Both the position numbers and the translations under genes were made by a program. A DNA stretch of 64,000 nucleotides from Sandaracinus amylolyticus (GTDB lineage: Bacteria > Myxococcota_A > Polyangia > Polyangiales > Sandaracinaceae). The notes beneath the pieces were generated by a model, which was given only the letters and a program-made list of their open reading frames with translations, did not search any database and was not told the DNA's origin. Shown in pieces: positions 36,956 through 46,437 of this stretch (its first letter is position 1; the number at the start of each line of letters is the position of its first letter). The stretch covers positions 9,858,001-9,922,000 of the forward strand of contig NZ_CP070225.1 in assembly GCF_021631985.1 (NCBI RefSeq), given 5' to 3'.

Positions 36956-37822
36956 TCATCCTGCGCGGCGGATCGCGGGCGTCGCTTCGGCCGCGGTGCG
37001 CAACGCGTCGTACTCCTCGGGGTCGTGCGCGCAGAACACGCGCACGTCGCCGCCCTCGCGCAGCGTTCGCAGTCGCGCGTGGTTGTCCGCGATGCGCGAG
37101 CGATCGAACGCGAGGCGCTGCTCGAACAGGCGCAGACCGGCGGGCATCGGGGCACGCGCCTCGTCGATCGCCGCGCGGTGGAAGTACGCATCGCCGCAGT
37201 GCACCAGCGGTCCGCCGCTCACGCCCTCGACGCCGACGCACGCATGACCGCGGGTGTGGCCCGCCAGCGGGATCAGGAAGATCTCGGGCGGCAGCCCCTC
37301 GAGCGCGCGCACTGCCTCGAAGCCGCGCCAGCGCTCGCCCTTCGCCTCGTAGGTCGACCACTTCGGCCCGTGCGCGAATTGCATCGGGCGATAGCGGCTC
37401 TTCTCGGGCATCGTGCGTCGCAGCAGCGCCGCGTCCTTCTCCGCCGCCATCACGTGCACCGTCGCCTGCGGGAAGTCGGGCAGGCCGCCCGCGTGATCGA
37501 GATCGAGGTGCGTCGGGACGATGTGCCGCACGTCGCTCGCGCGGAACCCCATCGCCTCGATCTGACGCAGCGCCGTCTGCGCGACCGAGGGCGTGCTCGT
37601 GCCGATCAGCACGTGCGTGAAGAGACCGCCGAGGCGCCCCGCGGGATCGCCGCAGTCGTCGACGCCGATGCCGGTGTCGACCAGCACGAGCCCGTGTCGC
37701 TCGGTCTCGATCAGCAGGCAGTGGGCCTCCATGCGCCCGCGCGCGAAGAGCGATCCGCGCCCGTTCACGAGGCGCGCGGACATCGGACAGAACGTGAGGC
37801 ACGAGAGGTGGTGGACGCGCAT
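36956..37822 (-). CDS. Metallo-beta-lactamase-fold hydrolase (lactonase-like)
   Basis: A 288-residue cytoplasmic protein with the metal motif THLDLDHAGG (HxxxDH), later ligands GHTRGHACVG and HCGDAYFH, and FCAHDPEEYD near the end. The arrangement matches the quorum-quenching lactonase and related MBL branch, which hydrolyses lactone or thioester bonds with two zinc ions. The substrate is not knowable by eye. It is transcribed divergently from mutY with a 27-bp gap, so their promoters must overlap. Confidence 0.88.
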   Translation of the reverse strand: MRVHHLSCLTFCPMSARLVNGRGSLFARGRMEAHCLLIETERHGLVLVDTGIGVDDCGDPAGRLGGLFTHVLIGTSTPSVAQTALRQIEAMGFRASDVRHIVPTHLDLDHAGGLPDFPQATVHVMAAEKDAALLRRTMPEKSRYRPMQFAHGPKWSTYEAKGERWRGFEAVRALEGLPPEIFLIPLAGHTRGHACVGVEGVSGGPLVHCGDAYFHRAAIDEARAPMPAGLRLFEQRLAFDRSRIADNHARLRTLREGGDVRVFCAHDPEEYDALRTAAEATPAIRRAG

Positions 37823-37849
37823 CGCGCACGACGATACACCGCCTCGCCG

Positions 37850-38902
37850 ATGACCGAAGAGCGCGCCGCGCTGCTCGCCTGGTTCGACGCGAACGCACGC
37901 GATCTGCCGTGGCGCCGGACTCGCGATCCCTACGCGATCTGGGTCTCGGAGGTCATGCTGCAGCAGACGCGCGTCGAGACGGTGCTGCGCTACTACGAGC
38001 GCTTCCTGACGCGCTTCCCCGACGCGCACGCCCTCGCGAAGGCGAGCGAGGACGACGTGCTCTCGATGTGGAGCGGGCTCGGCTACTACCGGCGCGCGCG
38101 GCTGCTCCACGCGGGGGTGCGCGAGGTCGTCGCGAGCTACGGCGGGCGAGTCCCCGAGGACGCGACGTCGCGCCGCGCGCTGCCGGGCGTGGGCCGCTAC
38201 ACCGCGGGCGCGATCGGATCGATCGCGTTCGAGCGCGAGGAGCCGCTGGTCGACGGCAACGTCGCGCGCGTGCTCTCGCGACTGCGCGGGATCGACACGC
38301 CGCTCGGTCGTCGCGACACCGAGGCGCGCCTCTGGGACGAGGCCGAGAAGATGGTGCGAGGACCTCGCCCCGGCGCGCTCAACCAGGCGCTGATGGAGCT
38401 CGGCGCGACGGTGTGCACGCCCTCGAGCCCGAAGTGCCTGTCGTGCCCGATCACGCGATCGTGCGTCGCGCTCGCGAGCGATCGCACCGACGTGCTGCCG
38501 GTCGCGAAGGCGCGTCGTGCGCCGCGCGAGGTCGCGATGGTGGCGGTGGTCGCGCGCGACGCGCAGGGCAGGGCGATGATGGTGCGCGGCGAGAAGGCGC
38601 TCTTCGGCGGGCTCTGGGGCGTGCCGATGCGCGAGGGGAGCGACGCGAAGGACGCGCGCGCGGCGCTGCGCGAGCACGGGATCGACGCGCGGCTGACGCG
38701 CGAGCCGGCGGGGCGCATCGAGCACGTGCTCACCCATCGACGGCTCGACGTGCAGGTCTTCGTGGCCCGGCTCTCCAGTGCCAACGCTGGCACTGGCGCG
38801 CGGGCGGTCGGCGCGAGCGATCTCGCCTCGCTCGGGGTCTCCACGTTGACGCGCCGCATCCTGGAGATGAGCGATCTCACGATTTCTCGCTTCCAACGCT
38901 GA
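37850..38902 (+). CDS. mutY: A/G-specific adenine DNA glycosylase
   Basis: This 350-residue MutY removes adenine mispaired with 8-oxoguanine. It has catalytic E34 (WVSEVMLQQTRV), the helix-hairpin-helix LPGVGRYTAGAIGS, catalytic D135 (VDGNVARVL), the 4Fe-4S cluster Cys (C-x6-C-x2-C-x5-C in CTPSSPKCLSCPITRSC), and a C-terminal NUDIX-like domain for 8-oxoG recognition. All functional residues are present. The end (ISRFQR) is typical of short MutY tails. Confidence 0.96.
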   Translation: MTEERAALLAWFDANARDLPWRRTRDPYAIWVSEVMLQQTRVETVLRYYERFLTRFPDAHALAKASEDDVLSMWSGLGYYRRARLLHAGVREVVASYGGRVPEDATSRRALPGVGRYTAGAIGSIAFEREEPLVDGNVARVLSRLRGIDTPLGRRDTEARLWDEAEKMVRGPRPGALNQALMELGATVCTPSSPKCLSCPITRSCVALASDRTDVLPVAKARRAPREVAMVAVVARDAQGRAMMVRGEKALFGGLWGVPMREGSDAKDARAALREHGIDARLTREPAGRIEHVLTHRRLDVQVFVARLSSANAGTGARAVGASDLASLGVSTLTRRILEMSDLTISRFQR

Positions 38903-38970
38903 AGCGGCATTCAGTAGGCTCCCCCGGCTCGGTTCCCCGTTCTTTTCCGCTTTCGATGGGGGAGGTCTCG

Positions 38971-40452
38971 ATGGCTCGACTTCGCTTGTGGTCGTCGTGC
39001 GCGATCGTGCTCGCGCTCGGTACACCTTCGTTCCTGGTCGGGTGCAGCGAGTCGCGCACCCTCGGCGACGACGCCGGCATCATCCTGATGATCGACGCCG
39101 CGCCGCGCCCCGACGCGTTCATGCCCGGCCCGGTCTGCGGCAACGGCACGCTCGAGGCCGGCGAGGCGTGCGACGACGCGAACACGTCGCCCGGCGACGG
39201 CTGCGACGCGAGCTGCGCGCGCGAGCCCTACTGCGGCGATGGCACCACGACCGCCCCCGAGGTCTGCGACGACGGCAACAACCGCAGCGCCGACGGCTGT
39301 CGCTCCGACTGCCGCTCGAACGAGACCTGCGGGAACGGCATCGTCGATCACGCGGTCGGCGAGGTCTGCGACGGCGACGCCGCGACGTGCACCGACGAGT
39401 GCACCGTGCTCGTCGGCTGCGGCAACGGCACCGTCGACGAGGGCGAGGCCTGCGACGACGGCAACACGTCGCGCTGGGACGGCTGCGGCGCGGACTGCCA
39501 GGAAGAGATCTCGATGCAGCTCCAGATGCTGGAGTTCGGCGACGCGCGCACCGGCTGCGACTTCAGCGGCGACGGCATGCCCGACAACCGCTTCGCGCGC
39601 GCGCTCGGGCCGGCGGCGTCGTTCCTCAACATGTTCCTCGGCGGCGGCGGGCCCGGTGGTGGCGGTGGTCCGACGTTCCTCATGTCGTTCGTCGGGCTCG
39701 AGGACCGCAGCGGCGCGAACGACGACTCGCTGCGCGTCGCGTGGATGACCGGACAGCCCGGGCCGAGCTCGGGCACGTTCCTCGTCGATCAGGCGGCGCT
39801 CGACGATCGCGGCAACGCGCGCACGTCGCTGCAGGGCGCGATCATGTCGCGGCAGCTCGACGCGGGCCCCGAGGACATCGAGCTCCCGATCGACTTCTTC
39901 CCGATCACGCTCAACAAGGGCCACGTGCGCGGCACGACGGTCGCGTCGGGCGGCGAGATGTCGAGCATCTCGGACGGCCTGCTCTGCGGCGCGATCGGCC
40001 CCGAGCTGCTCACGCTGGTCAACGCGGATCTGCTCGAGAACCTCGGCGGTGGTGGCGGTGGCGGCGGGTTCTCGATCGAGATCGGCGATCCCTGCGACGG
40101 CAGCACCGAGCCCGCGACGCTCTTCGACATGATGGTCGGCGGCGCGATGATCGCGATCCTGCGCATCGGGAACGTGCCGCCGGACGTCGACGTCGACGGC
40201 GACGGGCTCGAGACGTTCGAGGTCACGCGCGACGGGCCCGAGGGGTGCCAGGCGGTGATCACCGCGTGCATCGACGGCGACGGAACGCGCTTCGAGGGCC
40301 GCGAGTGCGTGACCGAGCAGGTCGCGGGTCGCCCGCGCTTCGTGGACGGGTACTCGGCGGGCCTCACGTTCACCGCGCAGCGCGCGGAGATCGTCGGCGT
40401 CAGCGAGGGTGGCGGCGGCGGTGGCGAGCCGGTGCCGCCCCCGGGTGGCTGA
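38971..40452 (+). CDS. Lipoprotein with DUF4215 cysteine-rich repeats
   Basis: The start at ATG 38971 is supported by GGGGGAGG five bases upstream; the earlier in-frame ATG at 38956 lies within this Shine-Dalgarno. A lipoprotein signal ends in LVGC. Residues about 40-180 hold four Cys-rich repeats of the type CGNG-x-x-x-x-GE-x-CDDGN-x-x-x-x-DGC, widespread in Myxococcota surface proteins. A large beta-rich region with Gly-rich loops (LGGGGPGGGGG) and a Cys pair (CDGSTEP, GCQAVITAC) follows. The product (493 residues) should be surface-exposed; function unknown. It is followed by a dispersed repeat and a strong terminator. Confidence 0.88.
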   Translation: MARLRLWSSCAIVLALGTPSFLVGCSESRTLGDDAGIILMIDAAPRPDAFMPGPVCGNGTLEAGEACDDANTSPGDGCDASCAREPYCGDGTTTAPEVCDDGNNRSADGCRSDCRSNETCGNGIVDHAVGEVCDGDAATCTDECTVLVGCGNGTVDEGEACDDGNTSRWDGCGADCQEEISMQLQMLEFGDARTGCDFSGDGMPDNRFARALGPAASFLNMFLGGGGPGGGGGPTFLMSFVGLEDRSGANDDSLRVAWMTGQPGPSSGTFLVDQAALDDRGNARTSLQGAIMSRQLDAGPEDIELPIDFFPITLNKGHVRGTTVASGGEMSSISDGLLCGAIGPELLTLVNADLLENLGGGGGGGGFSIEIGDPCDGSTEPATLFDMMVGGAMIAILRIGNVPPDVDVDGDGLETFEVTRDGPEGCQAVITACIDGDGTRFEGRECVTEQVAGRPRFVDGYSAGLTFTAQRAEIVGVSEGGGGGGEPVPPPGG

Positions 40453-40456
40453 GCCT

Positions 40457-40535
40457 TACCGGAGTGCTCGTCCCGCAGGTCCCGGACGGGAGCGCGCGAA
40501 GCGCGCGGACGGTAGGGACCGGCGGGCGAGCCGAT
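40457..40535 (+). repeat. Dispersed hairpin repeat, copy 5
   Basis: Single copy in plus orientation: GGAGTGCTCGTCCCGC, then the palindrome GCGCGCGAAGCGCGCG and GGGACCGGCGGGCGAG. The outer arms (CTCGTCCCGCaGGTCCC with GGGACCgGCGGGCGAG) pair almost perfectly. It directly follows the stop codon of the DUF4215 lipoprotein. Unlike the other copies it lies between two genes of the same direction and ends in GATGATG instead of a T run. Confidence 0.85.
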
Positions 40536-40569
40536 GATGAGCGGGATCCACGGCATGTGATCCGACGAG

Positions 40570-40598
40570 AGGGGCGTGCCCGACTGGGCCGCCCCTTT
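40570..40598 (+). terminator. Intrinsic terminator
   Basis: An 11-bp stem with one bulged T (AGGGGCGtGCCC at 40570-40581, GGGCcGCCCCT with loop GACT) is followed by TT and C. It terminates the DUF4215 lipoprotein transcript upstream of slyD. Confidence 0.8.
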
Positions 40599-40722
40599 CG
40601 CGTGAGTGGCCCCGGACGTGGGGCGTGGTGCGCCGAGCCGCGGCGGGCTAGGGTGGGCGTTCGCGCGCGAATCGCCCGCGAACAACGTACTACCCGCACC
40701 TAAGCGAGCGGGCGGAGGCACC

Positions 40723-41232
40723 GTGTCCGAGAGCGTCCAGAGCATCGCGGCCGATCAGGTCGTCGGCATCCACTACACCCTGAAGAACGCGTCCGGCGAG
40801 GTGATCGACAGCTCCTCCGGCGACGAGCCTCTGTACTACCTGCACGGCCACGAGAACATCGTGCCGGGGCTCGAGCGCAAGCTCAGCGGCCGCAAGGTCG
40901 GCGACAAGCTCAACGTCACCGTGCAGCCCGCCGACGGCTACGGCGAGCGCGATCCCCGCGGTGAGCAGCGCGTCCCGCGCGAGGCGTTCCCGCCCGGCAC
41001 GCCGCTCGAGGAAGGCGTCCAGCTCGCGCTCCGTGATCCCTCGGGCCAGATCGTCCCGATCTGGATCTCGAAGGTCGAGAGCGACGTCGTGCACGTCGAC
41101 CTCAACCACCCGCTCGCGGGCGAGGTCCTGCACTTCGACGTCGAGATCGTCTCGCTGCGCGCGGCGACCGAAGAAGAGCTCGAGCACGGGCACCCCCACG
41201 GCGCCGACGGCCACGAAGGCCACCATCATTGA
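40723..41232 (+). CDS. slyD: SlyD-type FKBP peptidyl-prolyl isomerase
   Basis: This 169-residue protein starts at a GTG preceded by GGAGG. It has the FKBP half (VVGIHYTLKNASGEVIDSSS, then YYLHGHENIVPGLERKLSGR, VQPADGYGERD) with the insert-in-flap chaperone domain of SlyD, and ends in a metal-binding tail EHGHPHGADGHEGHHH. SlyD isomerises prolyl bonds, binds unfolded or Tat-exported chains, and delivers nickel to hydrogenase in E. coli. No hydrogenase gene is nearby. Confidence 0.94.
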   Translation: MSESVQSIAADQVVGIHYTLKNASGEVIDSSSGDEPLYYLHGHENIVPGLERKLSGRKVGDKLNVTVQPADGYGERDPRGEQRVPREAFPPGTPLEEGVQLALRDPSGQIVPIWISKVESDVVHVDLNHPLAGEVLHFDVEIVSLRAATEEELEHGHPHGADGHEGHHH

Positions 41233-41272
41233 TCGTTGGCGTTCGATCCACCGGGAAGGACGCGGCGCGATA

Positions 41273-41368
41273 CGGGGGCTGATCGTCCACCGCTCGCTGC
41301 GCGCGCTCCTCACGGACGCAAGTCCGCTGCGGTGCGTGCTCGCGACCGGCGGCCGCTGAGCCCCCGTC
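41273..41368 (+). other. Candidate structured RNA or long hairpin after slyD
   Basis: ACGGGGGCT (41273-41281) pairs perfectly with AGCCCCCGT (41360-41368) and encloses 78 bases that contain a 4-bp hairpin with a GNRA tetraloop (GGAC-GCAA-GTCC, 41315-41326) and a GC-rich helix. It could be a terminator of slyD or a 5' leader element of the operon that starts at 41495. The rest of the gap (41370-41494) holds GC-rich repeats of CGACCCGG type and the hairpin CCCGGGC-CCA-GCCCGGG. Confidence 0.4.
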
Positions 41369-41494
41369 TCCCGCCGCGCGCTGGCCATCGGCGCCCTGCC
41401 GTCTCGAGGCAGCGCTGCGCCGACCCGGGCCCAGCCCGGGACCGGGTCCTGCGCCGACCCGGACCCCGACCCGGTCTGTTAGGCTGCGCGCCCG

Positions 41495-42832
41495 ATGGCG
41501 GCTCCCAACACGAACAACGGAACGCTCGACGAGGCGTGGTCGCTGGCGCTCGCGGACCAGCGCGACGAGGCGCTGAAGCGCTGCATCGCGCTGCTCGAGG
41601 CCGACCCGATGCAGCTCGGCGCGGCGGCGCTCGCCGTTCAGCTGATCGCGCGCGCCGAGGGATTCGATCGCGATGCGCTCGAGGCCACCGCGGCGCGCCT
41701 GGTCGACGCCTACGTGCGGCGCAGCGATCTGCCCGCTGCCACGGCGATCGCGGCGCTCGCGAGCGACGCCGGCGCCGACGCCGGACCGCAGCGCAAGACG
41801 ATCGCGAAGGCCTTCGGAAAAGGCAGCGCGCGGCTCGCCGACGTCTCGCCCGCACCGCCGCCGCTGCCGGTCCCTGCGCCGGTCGAGGGCACGCTCGCGA
41901 AGCTCGAGGGCGCCGCGCTGATCGCGCGCGCCGAGGCCGCGCTCGCCACGATGCGCGCCGCCGAGGACAGCGCGCCCGAGAGCGGCAAGGTCAGCCAGCT
42001 CCCGCTCTTCTCGGCGCTGCGCCCCGAGGCGCTCGAGCGCCTGCTCGCGGGCTTCACGCTCCGCGATCTCGCGACCGGCGCGCTCGCGATCACCCAGGGC
42101 GACGAGGGGCGCGAGGCGTTCGTCGTGGTGCGCGGCGCGCTGCGCGCCGAGCGCCGAGCGAGCGAGGAGTCCGCGCAGCCCGAGGTGCTCGCGGTCCTCG
42201 GCCCCGGCGCGATCTTCGGCGAGATGGCGCTGGTGAGCGAAGCGCCGCGCGCGGCGTCGGTCGTCGCGCTCGAGCCGGTGCAGCTCCTCGTCGCGAGCCG
42301 CGACGTGCTCGAGAAGCTCGCGCAGAAGGAAGCGGCGATCGGCAGCGAGCTCGCGCTCTTCTGTCGGCATCGCATGATGGCGAACCTGCTGCGCCACGGC
42401 GCGATCCTCGCGGCGGTCGCGCCCGCGCAGCGCGACGATCTCGTCGCGCGCTTCGCGAGCCGCGACTTCGCCACCGGCGACGTGCTGGTGAAGGAAGGCG
42501 AGGAGAGCGAAGGGCTCTTCCTGATCGCGAGCGGGCACGTGCGCGTCACGAGCACCGACGCCGACGGGGATCGCATCCTGCTCGCCGACCTCGGCCCCGG
42601 CGACGTGGTGGGCGAGATCGGCCTCGTGCTCCGTCGCCCCGCGACCGCGACCGTGACCGCGACGACCCCGACGATCGCGCTGCACCTCTCGCGCGATCAG
42701 TTCCACGACGCGATCCGCGCCCATCCGACGTTGCTCTCCGAGCTCTACGAGCTCGCGACCAAGCGCGAGGAGGAGACGCGCTCCGTCGTCGCGCAGCAGG
42801 CGCTCGACGTGGAGGACGTCGTCCTGGTGTGA
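41495..42832 (+). CDS. Double cyclic-nucleotide-binding-domain protein
   Basis: A 445-residue cytoplasmic protein. Its first 130 residues are helical and TPR-like with a Pro-rich end. Two cNMP-binding beta-barrels follow, at about 165-290 and 295-425. The second keeps the phosphate-binding-cassette pattern GDVVGEIGLVLRRPATATV and the first a divergent one (GAIFGEMALVSEAPRAASVV). No DNA-binding domain follows, so it is a signal-binding or regulatory subunit rather than a Crp-type factor. First gene of an operon that continues with two histidine kinases (one-base TGATG overlap). Confidence 0.85.
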   Translation: MAAPNTNNGTLDEAWSLALADQRDEALKRCIALLEADPMQLGAAALAVQLIARAEGFDRDALEATAARLVDAYVRRSDLPAATAIAALASDAGADAGPQRKTIAKAFGKGSARLADVSPAPPPLPVPAPVEGTLAKLEGAALIARAEAALATMRAAEDSAPESGKVSQLPLFSALRPEALERLLAGFTLRDLATGALAITQGDEGREAFVVVRGALRAERRASEESAQPEVLAVLGPGAIFGEMALVSEAPRAASVVALEPVQLLVASRDVLEKLAQKEAAIGSELALFCRHRMMANLLRHGAILAAVAPAQRDDLVARFASRDFATGDVLVKEGEESEGLFLIASGHVRVTSTDADGDRILLADLGPGDVVGEIGLVLRRPATATVTATTPTIALHLSRDQFHDAIRAHPTLLSELYELATKREEETRSVVAQQALDVEDVVLV

Positions 42833-43863
42833 TGGCCTCTCGGGCTCGCGTCGGATCGAGCTTCCGCGCCCGTGCGTCGCTCGCGGTGATCGCGGCCGGC
42901 ACGATCGCGATCGTGCCCTGGGCGACGCGCGACGGCGGGTCGTGGCGCGACTCGTCGCTCGGTTGGGTCGTGCTCGCGTGGGCCGCGCTCGCGCTCGCCT
43001 CGGTGTACGTCGCGGCGCGGCTCGGACGCATGCGCCGCGCCGCGACCACGCTCGGCGGGCCGACGCTCCGCAGCGTGGCGTTGGCGCAGGCACGCGCTCG
43101 GCTGCGGGCACGGCTCGACGCGCTCCGCACCCGCGCTCACGAGAAGCGCCGCATCGCCGAGCGCGCGCAGCGATCGAAGGAGGAGTTCCTCGCCGCGGTG
43201 AGCCACGAGCTGCGCACGCCGCTCAACTCGATCCAGGGCTTCGCGGAGGTGCTCCTCTCGGAGATCGAAGGACCGCTCTCTCCTTCGCAGCGCGAGGACG
43301 TCGAGGCGATCCACACCGCGGGCGCGTACCTCAAGGAGCTCGTCGACGAGGTGCTCGACTCGTCGTCGCGCCGCACGCCGATCGCTTCGCGCCTCGAGCA
43401 CGTCGATCTCGCGGCGCTGGTGCGCGAGGTCGCACGCCTCGTCGAGGTGCAGCGACGCGACAAGCCGATCGTCATCGAGGTCGAGATCGCGCCCGACCTC
43501 GCGCGCGTCCCCGCCGATGCGCGGCGCATCCGCCAGATCCTGCTGAACCTCGGCGCCAACGCGGTGAAGTTCACGAAGAAGGGCCACGTGCGCTTCCGCG
43601 CCGAGGGCGGCGGCACGCGCGAGGTGCGCCTCTCCATCGAGGACACCGGGCCCGGCATCGCGAAGGAGGATCTCGATCGCATCTTCCGCACGTTCGAGCG
43701 CATCGACACGAACCGCGGGCGCACCGAGGGCTGGGGCCTCGGGCTCGCGATCGCGCGCGAGATGGCGGAGTGGCACGGCGGTCGGATCGACGTGACGAGC
43801 ACGGTCGGTCGCGGCTCGACGTTCACGCTGGTGCTTCCGGCGCAGGGAGGGCCCTCGGCGTGA
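42832..43863 (+). CDS. Membrane sensor histidine kinase
   Basis: This 343-residue kinase has two membrane helices in the first 60 residues with a short external loop, a coiled linker (LRSVALAQARARLRARLDAL), and HisKA with H125 (AVSHELRTPLNSIQGF). The complete ATP-binding domain has NLGANAVKF, EDTGPGI and GWGLGLAIA. All catalytic residues are present. Its start overlaps the stop of the cNMP-binding protein, and its end overlaps the next kinase (GTGA). No response regulator is in the operon. Confidence 0.92.
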   Translation: MASRARVGSSFRARASLAVIAAGTIAIVPWATRDGGSWRDSSLGWVVLAWAALALASVYVAARLGRMRRAATTLGGPTLRSVALAQARARLRARLDALRTRAHEKRRIAERAQRSKEEFLAAVSHELRTPLNSIQGFAEVLLSEIEGPLSPSQREDVEAIHTAGAYLKELVDEVLDSSSRRTPIASRLEHVDLAALVREVARLVEVQRRDKPIVIEVEIAPDLARVPADARRIRQILLNLGANAVKFTKKGHVRFRAEGGGTREVRLSIEDTGPGIAKEDLDRIFRTFERIDTNRGRTEGWGLGLAIAREMAEWHGGRIDVTSTVGRGSTFTLVLPAQGGPSA

Positions 43864-45449
43864 CCAGCGAGGAGATGACGACGAGCGAGCTGCTCGAGAG
43901 CGACCTCCCGCTCGTGCTCCCGCTGCCGACGCGCGTGGGCGGCGCGCGGCGTGTGCTGGTCGGTCTCATCGCGGTGGGCGCGGTCGAGATCGTCGCGCTC
44001 GGTGCGCTCTGCGTGCTCGCGGGGCGCGACGTCGGGATCGCGCTCGCCGCGGTGACGCTCGCGGCGGTCGCGCGTGCGCTCGCGGGCGCGGGGTTCGTGC
44101 ACGCGCAGCGCATCCTGCATCGCGCCGCGCGCTCCGACCCCGGCTCGGCGCCCTTCGCGCCCTCGCCGCGCGTGCTGCGCACCGCGGAGCGCATGCCGCT
44201 CGTGATCGCCGCGCTCGGCTGGATCGTCGTCGCGCTCGGGCTCGCGCCGCTCGAGCCGAGCGTCGTGCCCGCGGTGCTCGCGGCGGGCGCGCTCGTGACC
44301 GCACCCGCGGCGCGCCTCGTCGCGGCGCCGCTCGAGGCGTGGATCGCGCGCCTACCGGCCCGCGATCTGCTCGACCCGACGCGCCTCGAGATCGCGTTGC
44401 GCGACGCGACCATCGCCGCCGTGCCCGCGCTCGCGGTGGGGTTCGCCGCGCTCGCGTTCTCACCGACCGCCACCGCCGCGCTCGCGCTCCTGCCCGGCGT
44501 CGTGATCGCGCTCGTCGAGATGGGCCGCACCACCATCGCGCGCGCCGAGCTCGACGCGATCGCGACGCACGTCGACGCGCTCGATCCCGAGGCCGACGAG
44601 CAAGAGGTCGAGCCTCCCGCGCTGCGCACCGAGATCGCGCTCGGCGCGTGGGCCGACGTGCGCGCCGAGGTCGACGCCGCATCGGTCGCGCGCCGCGGCG
44701 AGGCGAACGCGCAGCGCCAGATCGAGCGCGAGGAGCAGGTGCGCTCGCGCTTCATGGCGGCGATGGGCCACGAGCTGCGCAGCCCGCTCAACTCGATCGT
44801 CGGGTTCGCGCAGCTCCTCGAGGACGGCGCGGACGGACCGATGACCCACGATCAGCGCGAGAGCGTCGTGATGGTCCGCCGCAGCGCCGAAGATCTCCTG
44901 CGCCTCCTCGGCGACATCCTCGACTCCGCGCGCCTCGACGCGCGCCGGCTGCGCATCAAGCGCGAGTGGACTCCCTCGGTCGAGATCGTCACCGAGGCCG
45001 TGCGCCTCGGGCGATCGATCGTCGAGGGCACGGCGGTGAAGATCGATCCGCAGATCCAAGCGGGCCTGCCGCCGGTGTACGTCGATCGCGCGCGCATCGT
45101 GCAGGCCGTCGTCGCCACGTTCCGTCACGCGGCGCGCGGCAAGAGCGAGGGCGTGCTCACGGTGCGCGCCGGGATCGGCGATGCGCGCAGCGGCGCGCGC
45201 GCGCTGCTCATCGAGGTGCGCGACGACGCGCGCTCGCTCGGCGAGGACGATCTCGCGCGCATCTTCGACGCGTTCGGCGACCTGCGCGACTCGACGAGCG
45301 GGCGGCGCGTCGGAGGCCTCGGCCTCGCGCTCTCGCTCGCGCGCAAGCTGGTGCGGCTGCACGACGGCGACGTCTGGGCCGAATGTCGCGACGCGACGAG
45401 CACCCGCTACGTGGTCGCCGTGCCGCTGCACACCTCGTCGGAGGGCTAG
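43860..45449 (+). CDS. Polytopic histidine-kinase-like protein with degenerate ATP-binding site
   Basis: This 529-residue protein starts at GTG 43860 with GGGAGGG eight bases upstream; ATG 43875 is less well placed. About six membrane helices occupy residues 25-230. HisKA follows with H304 (MAAMGHELRSPLNSIVGF). The ATPase-like domain lacks the N-box asparagines (ATFRHAARGK where NLLxNAxKF is expected) and the DxGxG loop (RDDARSLG), while GGLGLALSLARKLV is kept. It may therefore be phosphorylated by the preceding kinase rather than autophosphorylate, or act as a phosphatase or pseudokinase. This reading is from motif loss only. It overlaps the upstream kinase and is followed after 30 bp by moxR. 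Confidence 0.85.
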   Translation: MTSEEMTTSELLESDLPLVLPLPTRVGGARRVLVGLIAVGAVEIVALGALCVLAGRDVGIALAAVTLAAVARALAGAGFVHAQRILHRAARSDPGSAPFAPSPRVLRTAERMPLVIAALGWIVVALGLAPLEPSVVPAVLAAGALVTAPAARLVAAPLEAWIARLPARDLLDPTRLEIALRDATIAAVPALAVGFAALAFSPTATAALALLPGVVIALVEMGRTTIARAELDAIATHVDALDPEADEQEVEPPALRTEIALGAWADVRAEVDAASVARRGEANAQRQIEREEQVRSRFMAAMGHELRSPLNSIVGFAQLLEDGADGPMTHDQRESVVMVRRSAEDLLRLLGDILDSARLDARRLRIKREWTPSVEIVTEAVRLGRSIVEGTAVKIDPQIQAGLPPVYVDRARIVQAVVATFRHAARGKSEGVLTVRAGIGDARSGARALLIEVRDDARSLGEDDLARIFDAFGDLRDSTSGRRVGGLGLALSLARKLVRLHDGDVWAECRDATSTRYVVAVPLHTSSEG

Positions 45450-45479
45450 CTTTCTCCGTCGGGAGCGCACGGGGGCGTC

Positions 45480-46436
<957 letters not shown>

Positions 46437-46437
46437 C

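Noticed and set aside
41461-41494. GC-rich CGACCCGG-type repeats as an operator of the cNMP operon.
   Set aside because: The units are irregular and match the base composition of the region. No clear palindrome at fixed spacing; noted only as a part of the gap.
41500-45440. Strong frame-length open frames on the opposite strand of several genes.
   Set aside because: At this GC content, antisense and shifted frames stay open for hundreds of codons. Their translations are Arg/Ala/Gly-rich with no motifs and no ribosome binding sites, while the genes reported have clear domain signatures.
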